This document shows, piece by piece, positions 27,345 through 36,871 of a stretch of DNA of 64,000 bases. This stretch comes from GWB2-37-7 sp942492835 (GTDB lineage: Bacteria; Bacillota; Clostridia; Lutisporales; Lutisporaceae): assembly GCA_942492835.1 (NCBI GenBank), contig OW818645.1:2604001-2668000 (forward strand), given 5' to 3'. Numbering within the stretch: position 1 is the stretch's first letter; each line of letters opens with the position of its first letter. Position numbers and translations under genes: made by a program. The notes under the pieces were generated by a model. It saw nothing but the letters and a program-made list of their open reading frames with translations, was not told where the DNA came from and made no database searches.

Positions 27345-28109
27345 ATGAGTAAGTATAAAGAATATCAAATAGAAATAGAAATCTCCTCAGAAGCAATACT
27401 TACAAGCGGTGAAAAGGAAAGAAACACAGTACAAACAAAGGCTCAGACTGACCCCTATGGCTTCGTATATTTTCATTCCAAAACCCTAAAGGGACAGCTA
27501 AAGAAGCAAGCTTTTTGGCTGTTGGACAAGTTCATAAGCAGTGATAAGGACAAAGCTCAAAGCTTTTATCAATCAATAGTAGTCTTGTTTGGAACTAATG
27601 CAGATGAAACAAGAAAGCTTGAAGAAAAATATAATAAGAAGAATGAAGAAGTAATAAAGCTTAATAAGAATCCACAAAATCCAGGCATTATGAGGTTAAG
27701 CAATCTGGAGCTGGACAAGGAGCTGAGAGACTATTTTATAGGCTTTTATAGAGATAAAGAAGACGAAAAAGATTATTATAGGATATCACCCCATGACCTC
27801 ATAGAAGCACAAACACACATACGCACAGGAATTCAAATAAAGGACGGAATAGCGAAAAATCACATGCTCAATACCTTTCATACAGTAAGAAAAGGACTTG
27901 TTTTCTATTCTACAATAACCATTGAAGAGCTATCAAATGAAATAACAGATAAAGGAATAGAGAATTTAGCCTATATTGTATATTCCTTACGAAGAATAGG
28001 TGCAGGAATACACAGGGGACGAGGGGAAATTACAGCACGACTTTTACAGGGAAACGAAAAAACTTCATTTGATGCTTTTATAGTGGGAGAAGGTGACAAA
28101 AATGAGTAG
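27345..28109 (+). CDS. RAMP-superfamily CRISPR effector subunit (Cas7/Csm3-like), intact
   Basis: The 254-residue protein has a RAMP layout: YQIEIEISSEAILTSGEKERN as the first strand, FHSKTLKGQLKKQAFWLLDK (helix after the first strand, like the S-x-x-K-G-x-x-R segment), a thumb-like middle, and a C-terminal glycine-rich loop RIGAGIHRGRGEITARL. It would be a backbone subunit that binds crRNA. It is the only effector gene here without a frame break. The frame opens at 27321, but GGGGTG supports ATG at 27345. It overlaps the start of the next broken gene. Confidence 0.75.
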   Translation: MSKYKEYQIEIEISSEAILTSGEKERNTVQTKAQTDPYGFVYFHSKTLKGQLKKQAFWLLDKFISSDKDKAQSFYQSIVVLFGTNADETRKLEEKYNKKNEEVIKLNKNPQNPGIMRLSNLELDKELRDYFIGFYRDKEDEKDYYRISPHDLIEAQTHIRTGIQIKDGIAKNHMLNTFHTVRKGLVFYSTITIEELSNEITDKGIENLAYIVYSLRRIGAGIHRGRGEITARLLQGNEKTSFDAFIVGEGDKNE

Positions 28110-29100
28110 ATATCAGTAGTTGAAATATAATTAGAACCTCTGAAAATAGGAGCAAAAGGATATCAAAGCATTTTGAAGAGCCTTCCAAGGACTATATACC
28201 AGGCTCAACAATACGTGGAGCTATAATTGGTCAACTGATAGTTAAATTTTTGAAGATGCAAAAAACGCTATTTTGCTACACATGGATTGTTATAATGCAT
28301 ATCCCAGTGTCAATAAAGTTATATATCCCAACACCCCTACACTTGCGAATGGACAAGCATGACTGGAGAAAAGCAAAGCATAACAAACAAGGAACACTAG
28401 AGCTAAATGATTTCTAAAAAACAATGAAGCTGATAAGGAAAATGACAAAAATCATATTGCATACAATTTTTTAACCTTAGAAAAGGATACTTTAAGAGGT
28501 ATCAAGGTAGAAAAGGAATACAGACTGCACCACTCAACCATTAAAAATAACACCTCAACAGAGGACAATTCAAAAGAAGATAAGGATTAGAAATCTTTTT
28601 AGATATCAAGCTATTTCGGCAGGGCAAAGCTTCAGAGCTTTATAAAGTCGGTGAGTTAGAAGAAAAAATAAACGACTTACAACAATACCCCATAATTATT
28701 GGCGGTTCAAAGGGTTCGGGTTATGGGAAATGTGAAATACATGCAGAAAAATCCTATGATAACTATAAGGAAGCAAAAAAGGCACTAGGTATAAATTTTG
28801 ATGCTAACAAGAATACCAAAGAGCTAGTCATTACATGCCTGTCTGACTGCCTTTTCAGAAACGAGTTTGGTCAGTCTTGTAACCATATTCCAGTAGAAGA
28901 ATGGAAGGCTTGGAGTTTAAAGGGATAGAGCTGACAAAAATTACACAGGCAACAGAAGGCTATATACCAATGGAGCCAGATTCCAAAGAAGCTTTAAGCT
29001 GGTAGTGCAGCTGGACGTTAACAGAAGTGTGGTTTAGGAAAACTATAGGTGGTGTAGTGGGTTGGTTGGTAGGTTATTGATTTTCCTGTACAAATTATTG
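28102..29100 (+). pseudogene. Broken Csx10-like RAMP gene
   Basis: Fragments in several frames read, in order, LEPLKIGAKGYQS, DYIPGSTIRGAIIGQL, KNAILLHMDCYNAYP, LEKDTLRGIKVEKEYRLHH, YQAISAGQSFRA and YPIIIGGSKGSGYGKCEI. The IPGSTIRGA element and the late GGSKGSGYG loop are those of Csx10-type RAMP proteins, the marker of subtype III-D. At least six frame breaks are present (an in-frame TAG comes at the sixth codon). The right border is not sharp. Confidence 0.6.
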
Positions 29101-29612
29101 AGCCTGCAAAACGAAGGAACCAAAAGATTAAGCAGAGAAGACTTTTAAGAAGATTAATATAAGCGAGCTAAAAATCTTTTTTTTTAGAAGGTCTAAGTGC
29201 TGCAAGAGAACGCTGGCTGACAATGCTTTGCCGTAAGGAAAAGGAGAAATTGATAATATCTCCAAATTTCAAGAATAGTCAGCTAAAAAACCTGGAGGAT
29301 ATGCTTGATAAGCTTATAAAAAATGGATATAAGAAAATCGAAATATCAGATAAGGATAAAATTATATTAAGCACTGGTTATGCAAACAACAAGAATCAAT
29401 TATCACTATGCAACATAGATTTTAAAAATATTTGGGATTACCTAAATGATGATAAAGCATTGAACACAAAGAATACGAAGCACTAAAGGAATTTGCAAAT
29501 AATAAGCTTAATACGGAAAAGGCAAAGCTGTTTTACAGTGATGAAAAGGCACAAAAGAAATTTATTACTGAACTTCTGAAAAGTGCTTTATATATGCAAA
29601 GGAGGTGCAAAA
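29100..29612 (+). pseudogene. Unrecognised decayed reading frame in the type III cluster
   Basis: One product can be followed through two or three frames: KRLSREDFKKINISELKIF, broken at a nine-T run near 29185, then SAARERWLTMLCRKEKEKL and DMLDKLIKNGYKKIEISDK, then after a break near 29462 EHKEYEALKEFANNKLNTEK. I do not recognise it. It could be the tail of the Csx10-like protein or a separate small subunit. Confidence 0.4.
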
Positions 29613-30860
29613 ATGAAGCTAGTAAACAAGCTTAAAATATATAGATTTAAAATACAAGCTCAAGCACCTGTTTACTTTGGTTCTGATAAAATGGGAGAGC
29701 TGGTAAAGGACTCAGAGGGAGTACCGATTTTACTGGGGAATTCTATTGGTGGAGCATTAAGAAGCTTTTTATCAGAAAAAGAAGAGATTAAAGAGATAGT
29801 TGAGACATATATGGGCGGAAGCACTCAAGATGACTTTGTAGAAAGTAGAATTTATTAAGTGATGGTAAGATGAAGCCTATAAAGTATAAATTTAAAGAAG
29901 GTACGCCATAGATTCAATATGAAGTGCTATGGATAAGAGTAATCACCTTAGAGTATTTGCCTAAAGGTTTCTTTATAACCTTTCAGGTAGAATGTGATAT
30001 AGATGGTGAAGAAGCTGAAAAAGAATTTGACAAAATTATAGGAACTTGGGCAGAAGGCTTTAGGCAAGAGCTTATAAAGCTAGGCGGACAGCAAAGCAAT
30101 GGCTTTGGTAGGTTTGGATTAACAGATCTGAGAAAGGTAGAATATTCATTTGATAATAAGGATTTAGTGGAAAACTATATCAAAGAATTCATTATTGATA
30201 AAAAAGATAGTTTTTCTACTGTAAGTGAAGCTGATTTGGATAGCTTTAACATACAAAGCAAGCATAAAATCACCTTTACTATGAAGGGAAGCTTTCCACA
30301 TGGAGTTTATCAGTCCTTTGTTATAGGAAAAAATGATGAAGGCAAAGAAATCACAGGACTACAAAAGGACAAAGAAATTTACTTATACCAGGCTCCAGTT
30401 AAAAGGCTTATAGAAATGAAGTTAGGCTGTTGATCAAGATTTATAAAGGATGATGTAAAGTAGTAATAGAAGAAGAGTTAAGAAGCTGGAGGCAGTTAGA
30501 GGAAAAGTTGGAAAAAATCTTTGGAGGAAAAGAAGAAAAGGGAAAAGTAGTTTTGATGATATAGAGCTTGATTTAAAGGAAATTAAGATAAAAGAAAAAG
30601 ATCCAGTGTATATAAAAATAGATAGAATAACAGGCGGAACCATTGATAGTGCTATGAAAACACAAAGGGAAGTAATGACAGAACATTAAAGTTCAGTTAT
30701 TCACGTTATATTTTCCTATATTACTAAGAAAATTGAAGCGGTTATGTACCGATAGGAGGAAGAATCAATAGGTTGGGCGAGTTTGATGGTGAAATTTGAT
30801 TAGAAGGAACGGAGAAAGAGAAATATTATCAAAGGATGATTTAACACTTAAACAAAAGGA
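29613..30860 (+). pseudogene. Broken tandem RAMP (Csm3-like) gene
   Basis: The gene starts at ATG 29613 after AAAGGAGG. The first part, IYRFKIQAQAPVYFGSDK and LLGNSIGGALRSFL, is a RAMP domain start; a break at 29858 follows. A second frame, 29924-30433, contains GGQQSNGFGRFG, a glycine-rich loop, and then a second RAMP domain start, HKITFTMKGSFPHGVYQS. After another break VYIKIDRITGGTIDSAMKTQ, a classic Csm3/Cas7 element, is readable near 30600-30675. This fits a fused two-domain Cas7-like subunit as seen in subtype III-D and III-E relatives. It is thoroughly broken. Confidence 0.6.
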
Positions 30861-30905
30861 GAACTTGAAAAGGTACTATGATTTATTTAAAGGGTGGTGT
30901 TTGGA

Positions 30906-31271
30906 GTGAGCTTATTAGAAGGAAACACCTTCAAAGATAAGTATTATTATATTGCACATTTATTGGACAAGATATTAATTGGAGAAAAAGATGATATCCA
31001 GTATGAGGAATTAATAGAAGCGTACAAAAGCAATATCTTGAGTACATTGTAACGAAGAAATGAGATATTAGTAAGAGTAATGAGAGCTAAAAGAATATAG
31101 CAATATATAAGAAAGAAGTAAGAAGTGATAAAGTCATAAAATAGATAGAGTTTTTAAATAAAAGTAATTATACAGGTTATGAGGTAAGAGAATACATAAA
31201 ACATGATGAAGATACACATATGGCATATGTAGAAAAAACTGTTTTATATGGATTGGAGAGGGGGAAGAAGA
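30906..31271 (+). pseudogene. Small broken gene of unknown function in the type III cluster
   Basis: A GTG at 30906 opens 48 codons, SLLEGNTFKDKYYYIAHLLD and on, to a TAA at 31050. A second piece in another frame, NYTGYEVREYIKHDEDTHMA, ends at 31279, overlapping the next start. The position and size would suit a small effector subunit (such as Csx19 or a Cas11-like protein), but I see no diagnostic motif. Confidence 0.4.
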
Positions 31272-33417
31272 ATGAGTAACGATTTAAATTGTTACACTAC
31301 CTTATGATTTTATACCATTACCAGATGAATACTATTATCAGTATGCTAAAGAAATGAATTTTCCTCCTAAGCAATCAAAAGTTAAGAATAAAAAACAAGA
31401 GCTTAATAGTGGATATAGAAAATACACTTTAACACCTAAGACTGATATATCCGTTGAGCTTAGAGAAGGCTTAGAAGCAGATAAGCTATTTATCAGCGGA
31501 AGTTGTATGCGGGGAAGAGTAAGAGCAAATCTAGAGATATTAAGCAAAAGCTATCCGCAGTTTGTCAATACAACCCCTATGTTATATAGGGATGTTACAA
31601 ATAATATGGGATTAGGCGGAGCCTATAAGAAACGGCTATGCAAGCAAGAACAGGCTATCATTGATATAGAAAAACATATTAACGTAGGATTTTTAAGAAA
31701 GGATGTCAATGATTTTTACGTAGTACTAGCAGAAGAATTTCTAATGGAAAGAGATTTGTGTCAATAAAAGAGCATAGCTTATATAATATGGGAATGAGTA
31801 GAAAGAATTTTTATCCATTATATTCTGATAATACGAACTTGACGGATATTAATAATATACAAAAAGAAGTAGATAAACTTAGTAAGAACATAAAGCGATT
31901 AAGGGAAGAGTTTAAGGATTGTTTAAGCAAGTATAATGATACTATTAACAAGGTATTCCTTACTAAATATAGCTTTAGAACAGCTTTGAATGATATTAAA
32001 AAAATAAGAAATCTTGATGAATTAGAATAACTTTAGATGATATAGAGAAAAATCTGATTTTACATTAAAAAATGAAACAAAAGTAGAAAATGAGGATTTG
32101 CTTGAGTTGTTTGAACATCTGGCTAAGAGATGGAGATTAAAAGCTGAAATTAACTTTTTATATAACAATAAGCAAAGGGACAATAGTTTTATGCCTTATC
32201 AGAAATTTGTATCTTATAATAAAAACAATAATGATGGTGTTGATACAAATAATACTGATGATTGTAAAGAGAAGGTATATATCTATAACTCTACAAATGC
32301 AAGCAGTAAAAGAAGTCATTATATTATAAAAAAGCCTGTAGAAGGAGATGTAAGATATAAAATACCACCAGAGATAATAAACAGCTATAATCAGAACTAT
32401 AAGAAAAATAAGTATAATTCAGAAACAATAAAGGAATTTTATAATATTTTTACTGATTATAATAAACTCATACAGCATAAGTCGATCAATGTGGAAGGAC
32501 TTATAGTATTCTTTGTACCAGATGAAGATAAGGGTAATGAGGTATCAATGATTGGGCGTACTCCGTACTTTAAAATTCCATATCAACATTCATTAAGAAA
32601 AATAACTGGTAATAAAGAAGAAAAACTCATAGACTATGCAGATGCGATATTTGGATTTATATGCAATGAAGCAAATGAGAGTAAGCTTGCTTACAAGTCA
32701 CGTGTGAGATTTTCTGCTATTGATATTAAAGGAAATATAAATAAAGAGAATGAAGAATTTTTACTTACTACTCCATCAGCAACTGCTTGTGCTATGTACC
32801 TTGAGCAAAAAGGCGAAAGGCTTTCCACTTATGAAGACATGCATCCGCCTAAGCTAAATGGCTATAAATATTATAGAGTATTAGAAAAGGCTCAATCAGC
32901 TACAATACCAGAAGATTCAAGCAAGGTTAAAAACATGATTAGCAAAAAGGAAGTAATAAGGGTAGGAAATGGTAGTAATACAATGGAAGGGAAAATATAT
33001 TTCAATAATCTAAAGTCTAGTGAACTTGGTTTACTGCTTCTTAGCTTAGATATAGGAAAGCTTTCTGCTTCAAGTGAATATAAAGATAAACTAGATAAGC
33101 TTGGTATAAATATAAATGATACACATGAGCAAATCGGTGGAGCTAAGCCATATGGATATGGAGCTGTGAAGGTAGCAATAAATGAAGTGCATATTGAAAA
33201 AAATGATAATTCATTCGAGACACTAATTGGGAATAATTTAGCAAAGTCAAATGCTTCTGAGGAGCTTGATTATACTAGCTGTATTGATGATTTTTTAGAG
33301 GAAATGCTAAACCACCACAAAGACTATTTTGAATACCTAAAACCATACATAGAAAGCAAACAAATAAAATCCAGTAATAGTGGCTATGAAGATTATAATT
33401 TACTTGGACTAATATAG
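31272..33417 (+). pseudogene. Broken TIGR03986-like RAMP protein gene
   Basis: The gene begins MSNDLN at 31272, and a break follows at about 31290. VTLPYDFIPLPDEYYYQY and SGYRKYTLTPKTDISVELRE then follow, with LFISGSCMRGRVRANLEIL, the TIGR03986-type RAMP start. Breaks lie near 31745, 32028 and 32050. The last 439-codon frame ends with EQIGGAKPYGYGAVKVAI, the glycine-rich loop, and a long helical tail. TIGR03986 proteins are large Cas7-like subunits of some type III systems. It is the last effector gene before array 2. Confidence 0.7.
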
Positions 33418-33602
33418 GAAGCAAGATTGACAGTAAAGGTGGAGGATATCCTCGCAATTGGAGATTAAAAACTAAGCATAACAGTAAATAAATTAGTAGT
33501 GAGATGAGTATAATTTGACAGTATGTTATTTTAACTCATCTCATCTATTTAAAACATGACAGATATTACATTATTTGTTTATTATGTAAGATTATTTTTC
33601 AT

Positions 33603-33814
33603 AAAGTGAAACAGCTTTGTTACTGAAAAATTTTGGAATTTTGAAGGTGATACCTCGTAAACCGTTGCAATGAAAAGGTTGGAAGGGTATGTTAATAAAT
33701 GAAAAAGGAGCAAAAGCATGAGCTTTTCAAGAGTTTTTGAGCGAAAAAGTTTAATTCTGAGGACTTCAAAAAATCGGAAGGAATGTAGATATTCAATGTT
33801 AACTGGATTTTCGA
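33603..33814 (+). promoter_or_regulatory. Leader of CRISPR array 2
   Basis: This stretch is homologous, with many substitutions and small gaps, to the leader of array 1, up to the last bases before the first repeat (TTACGA before array 1, TTTCGA before array 2). The divergence is in contrast to the perfect identity of the repeat-spacer-repeat unit that follows. Confidence 0.8.
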
Positions 33815-34310
33815 GTTTAAATGATACTTCCATTAAAACAAGGATTGAAACACCTTGTAAATCTGCAATTATCCCATTGTAATATTCGTTTAAATGATAC
33901 TTCCATTAAAACAAGGATTGAAACCGTTATATCACTGAATTGCTGTATGACTGTCTGTGTTTAAATGATACTTCCATTAAAACAAGGATTGAAACAAAAA
34001 GAGGAGGTAAGCGGAATGTATGAGCTGCCGAGTTTAAATGATACTTCCATTAAAACAAGGATTGAAACTATCTACAAAATTTGCAAAATATGTTTAAAAA
34101 AAATAATTGTATTTACTGTGGTTCTCTATTGTTTAAATGATACTTCCATTAAAACAAGGATTGAAACTTTTAGCTAATAATGAATTATTAATTCTGTTTA
34201 AATGATACTTAATAAAATTATGTTTATTAAAACAGATTTAAATACAACATTTGGAGTCAATGGAAAAATTGGCTGATTTAAGTGATATTCCATTAAAATA
34301 AGATTGGTTT
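33815..34310 (+). CRISPR. CRISPR array 2: five intact repeats, decaying right end
   Basis: The same 37-base repeat as array 1 occurs at 33815, 33888, 33959, 34032 and 34131. Spacers are 36, 34, 36, a 62-base interval (34069-34130) that hides a dead repeat start (GTTTAAA at 34092), and 28 bases. Decayed repeats lie at 34196 (only the first 15 bases kept) and 34275-34310. Spacer 1 (33852-33887) is identical to spacer 1 of array 1. The leader is on the left. Confidence 0.95.
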
Positions 34311-34358
34311 TTTATTTGTAATAAAGTATATTGAATTTGATGGAGTTTTGTTTAGCTA

Positions 34359-34388
34359 TTGACTATAGCACCAAATATTGTATATAAT
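34359..34388 (+). promoter_or_regulatory. Sigma-70/A promoter of argS
   Basis: TTGACT (34359-34364) and TATAAT (34383-34388) are separated by 18 bases, and transcription would start near 34395, at the head of the T-box leader. Confidence 0.8.
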
Positions 34389-34394
34389 ATAGTG

Positions 34395-34650
34395 TAATAA
34401 ATATATATTTCTATGAACCGAAAAAGTATCACAGATTACTTGTTCAAAGAGAGCCATGTTAGGTGTGAGATGGCAGCAACATAGGTGAGAAAAGAGTCGG
34501 GGAGAATTCAGTCAAAGCAGGTATTTGCAAGTAAACTGAACGTACATCTGCGATAAAGATATTAAGTGGGTCTTATGGTGAGTAACCTAAGGGTCAATTA
34601 GAGTGGTACCGCGGAACTCCGTCTCTTTTATTAGAGATAGGAGTTTTTTT
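34395..34650 (+). promoter_or_regulatory. T-box leader controlling argS
   Basis: The leader carries the conserved T-box AGAGTGGTACCGCGGA (34600-34615), which pairs with uncharged tRNA acceptor ends, and then a terminator (AACTCC...GGAGTT plus a T-run, 34615-34650) that competes with it. An apical stem I hairpin (ATGTT...AACAT) is followed by GAGAAAAGAGTCG; an AGA codon at 34493-34495 is a candidate arginine specifier. Uncharged tRNA-Arg would allow read-through into argS. Confidence 0.9.
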
Positions 34651-34695
34651 ATTGCATTGGTTATACTATAAATAAATATCACAGGAGGAAGAACT

Positions 34696-36387
34696 ATGGA
34701 TTTTAAAAAGGAAATCGCCAATAAGATAGGTCAATTGGTTGAAATGGAACATGAAAAGATAATGGAGCTAATAGAGATACCACCGCAATCCAACATGGGG
34801 GATTATGCATTCCCTTGTTTTCAGTTTTCAAAGATATTTCGCAAAGCTCCAAACATGATAGCTGTAGACCTTGCAGCTAAGCTTACACCTGACAGTATAG
34901 TTGGAAGTGTTGAGGCTGCGGGAGGCTATCTGAATTTCTTTGTAAACAAAGCGGAGTTCATAAAAGAAGTGCTTACAGAGGTAAATGCAAATGGTAAGGA
35001 CTTTGGAGTTTCTACAGAAGGCAATGGAAAGACAGTTTTGGTTGAGTTTTCATCTCCAAATATTGCAAAGCCATTTCATGTAGGACACTTAGTTAACACA
35101 TTGACTGGTAGTGCCATTGAGAAGATATACAGGCATCTAGGCTACGAGACACAAAGACTAAACCATATAGGTGACTATGGTACAAACTTTGGTAAGCAAA
35201 TAGCAGCTTTTAAGCATTGGGGTAATGAAGAAGCCTTAGAAAAGGAGCCAATAACTGAGCTTCTTAGAGTATATGTTAAGTTCCATGAGGAACAAGAAAA
35301 CAATCCTGAGCTTGAGATTGAAGCAAGGCAGCTATTTAAAAACTTGGAGGATGGAGAGCCTGAAATGGTTGCTATTTGGCAAAAGTTCAGGGATTTAAGC
35401 ATCCTTGAGTTCAAGAAGCTTTATAAAGAGTTTAATATAGAGTTTGACTCATATAATGGAGAGAGCTTCTATACAGATAAAATGGGCGAAGTCGTACAAA
35501 TTTTAAAGGACAAAGACTTACTAGTGGAGAGCAACGGAGCTCAAATAGTTGATTTGGAGAAGTATGGAATGCCTCCCTGCTTAATAATTAAGTCTGATGG
35601 AGCAACCATATATATTACCCGTGATTTAGCAGCTGCTTTGTATAGGCATAGGACATATAATTTCCACAAGTGTTTATATGTAGTTGGGAATACACAGGCG
35701 CTTCACTTTAAACAGTTATTTACTGTATTAAAGCTTATGGGTTTTGACTGGGCAGAAAATATGACTCATATAGGTACGTCTCTAGTTAAGTTTGCAGATC
35801 GTAAGATGGCAACTCGTTCTGGAGACATGATTTATGCAAAAGCAGTATTGGATGAAGCAGCAGAGAAGACCTTAGAAATAGTAGAGGCAAAAAACAGCAA
35901 TCTTGCAAATAAGGCTGATGTGGCGAAAAAGGTTGGTATGGGAGCAGTTGCATATACAATACTTAAAAACAATAAGGATAAGGATATAATATTCTCATGG
36001 GAAGATATACTAAGCTTTGAGGGAGATTCAGGTCCTTATGTACAATATACCTGTGTAAGGGGTAGGAGCATACTTCGTAAAGCTGGAGAATTCCCAAGCA
36101 CCGCTGATTACAGCAAGCTTACCTCTGATGAAGAATTTGCACTTGCTAAGCTGTTGGACGGTTTCAAGTCTGCGCTTAAGGAAGCCGCAGATAGGTATGA
36201 GCCTTTTGTAATAACTAGGCATATAACAGAACTTGCAAAGGCTTACAACAAATTCTACAATAGCCATCCAATTATGAATGCAGAAGCAGATGTAAAGGCA
36301 GCACGACTTCACCTTACTAAGGCAGTTTGCAATGTTATTGAGACAGGCTTGAATATAATTGGTATAGAAGTACCAGAAAATATGTAG
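34696..36387 (+). CDS. argS: Arginine--tRNA ligase
   Basis: ArgRS charges tRNA-Arg in the cytoplasm. The 563-residue protein has the N-terminal Add-1-like domain, the class I HIGH variant FSSPNIAKPFHVGHLVNT near residues 117-135, HIGDYGTNFGKQ near 155, the KMATRSGDMI region (KMSKS-equivalent, altered as in most ArgRS) near residue 375, and the DALR anticodon-binding domain at the C-terminus. Length is normal. GGAGGAAG precedes the ATG. Expression is governed by the T-box leader upstream. Confidence 0.97.
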   Translation: MDFKKEIANKIGQLVEMEHEKIMELIEIPPQSNMGDYAFPCFQFSKIFRKAPNMIAVDLAAKLTPDSIVGSVEAAGGYLNFFVNKAEFIKEVLTEVNANGKDFGVSTEGNGKTVLVEFSSPNIAKPFHVGHLVNTLTGSAIEKIYRHLGYETQRLNHIGDYGTNFGKQIAAFKHWGNEEALEKEPITELLRVYVKFHEEQENNPELEIEARQLFKNLEDGEPEMVAIWQKFRDLSILEFKKLYKEFNIEFDSYNGESFYTDKMGEVVQILKDKDLLVESNGAQIVDLEKYGMPPCLIIKSDGATIYITRDLAAALYRHRTYNFHKCLYVVGNTQALHFKQLFTVLKLMGFDWAENMTHIGTSLVKFADRKMATRSGDMIYAKAVLDEAAEKTLEIVEAKNSNLANKADVAKKVGMGAVAYTILKNNKDKDIIFSWEDILSFEGDSGPYVQYTCVRGRSILRKAGEFPSTADYSKLTSDEEFALAKLLDGFKSALKEAADRYEPFVITRHITELAKAYNKFYNSHPIMNAEADVKAARLHLTKAVCNVIETGLNIIGIEVPENM

Positions 36388-36399
36388 AGGAGGTATTTT

Positions 36400-36753
36400 A
36401 TGAAAATTCCTGAATGTAACGAATTAGCAAACAAAGAAGAATCAAAATGTAGCAATTGCGACACTGAATTGAATCAAAATAGCTTTGTAAAGGTATTAGA
36501 AACCGGTGATAAGCCGCTTATTTTGGTATTAAAGTCTGTACTTGCTGATGCTGATATAAAGTTTTTTGTAAAGGGTGAGGCACTTCAAGACATCATTGGT
36601 ATAGGAAGCTTTGGAGCAGGCTATAATGCTGCAATAGGTCCTATGGAAGTTTTTGTTCAGGGAGAGGATGCAGAAGCAGTAAAAATACTAATAGAAGAGA
36701 TGGAGCAAAACCAAGATATAGACATAGATGACGAGGAAGATGACAAATTATAA
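36400..36753 (+). CDS. DUF2007-like signal-transducing protein with an N-terminal cysteine pair
   Basis: The 117-residue protein has a short N-terminal part with cysteines in SKCSNCDTEL and an earlier PECNEL (a small zinc-ribbon-like piece), then a DUF2007-type domain: FVKVLETGDKPLILVLKSVLADADIKFFVKGE and AAIGPMEVFVQGEDAEAVKILIEEM. The tail is acidic. The family is thought to be regulatory (PII-like fold), without known ligand. AGAGGAGG lies before the ATG, 12 bases after argS, so it is probably cotranscribed with it. Confidence 0.7.
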   Translation: MKIPECNELANKEESKCSNCDTELNQNSFVKVLETGDKPLILVLKSVLADADIKFFVKGEALQDIIGIGSFGAGYNAAIGPMEVFVQGEDAEAVKILIEEMEQNQDIDIDDEEDDKL

Positions 36754-36871
36754 TAACACATAGAAATTGAATATGAAATACATTTATGTTATTATAAGTT
36801 AAGGTAGAACCATATATAATGAATATAGAAGTTAAAATAGATATTTCCTATCTTTCGGGAGGGGGTTTATA

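Noticed and set aside
22270..33417. Sequencing error as the cause of the many frame breaks
   Set aside because: Breaks are confined to this region and include substitutions and degenerate repeats, while about 20 kb on each side reads without any break. True decay is the simpler view, though raw-read checking would settle it.
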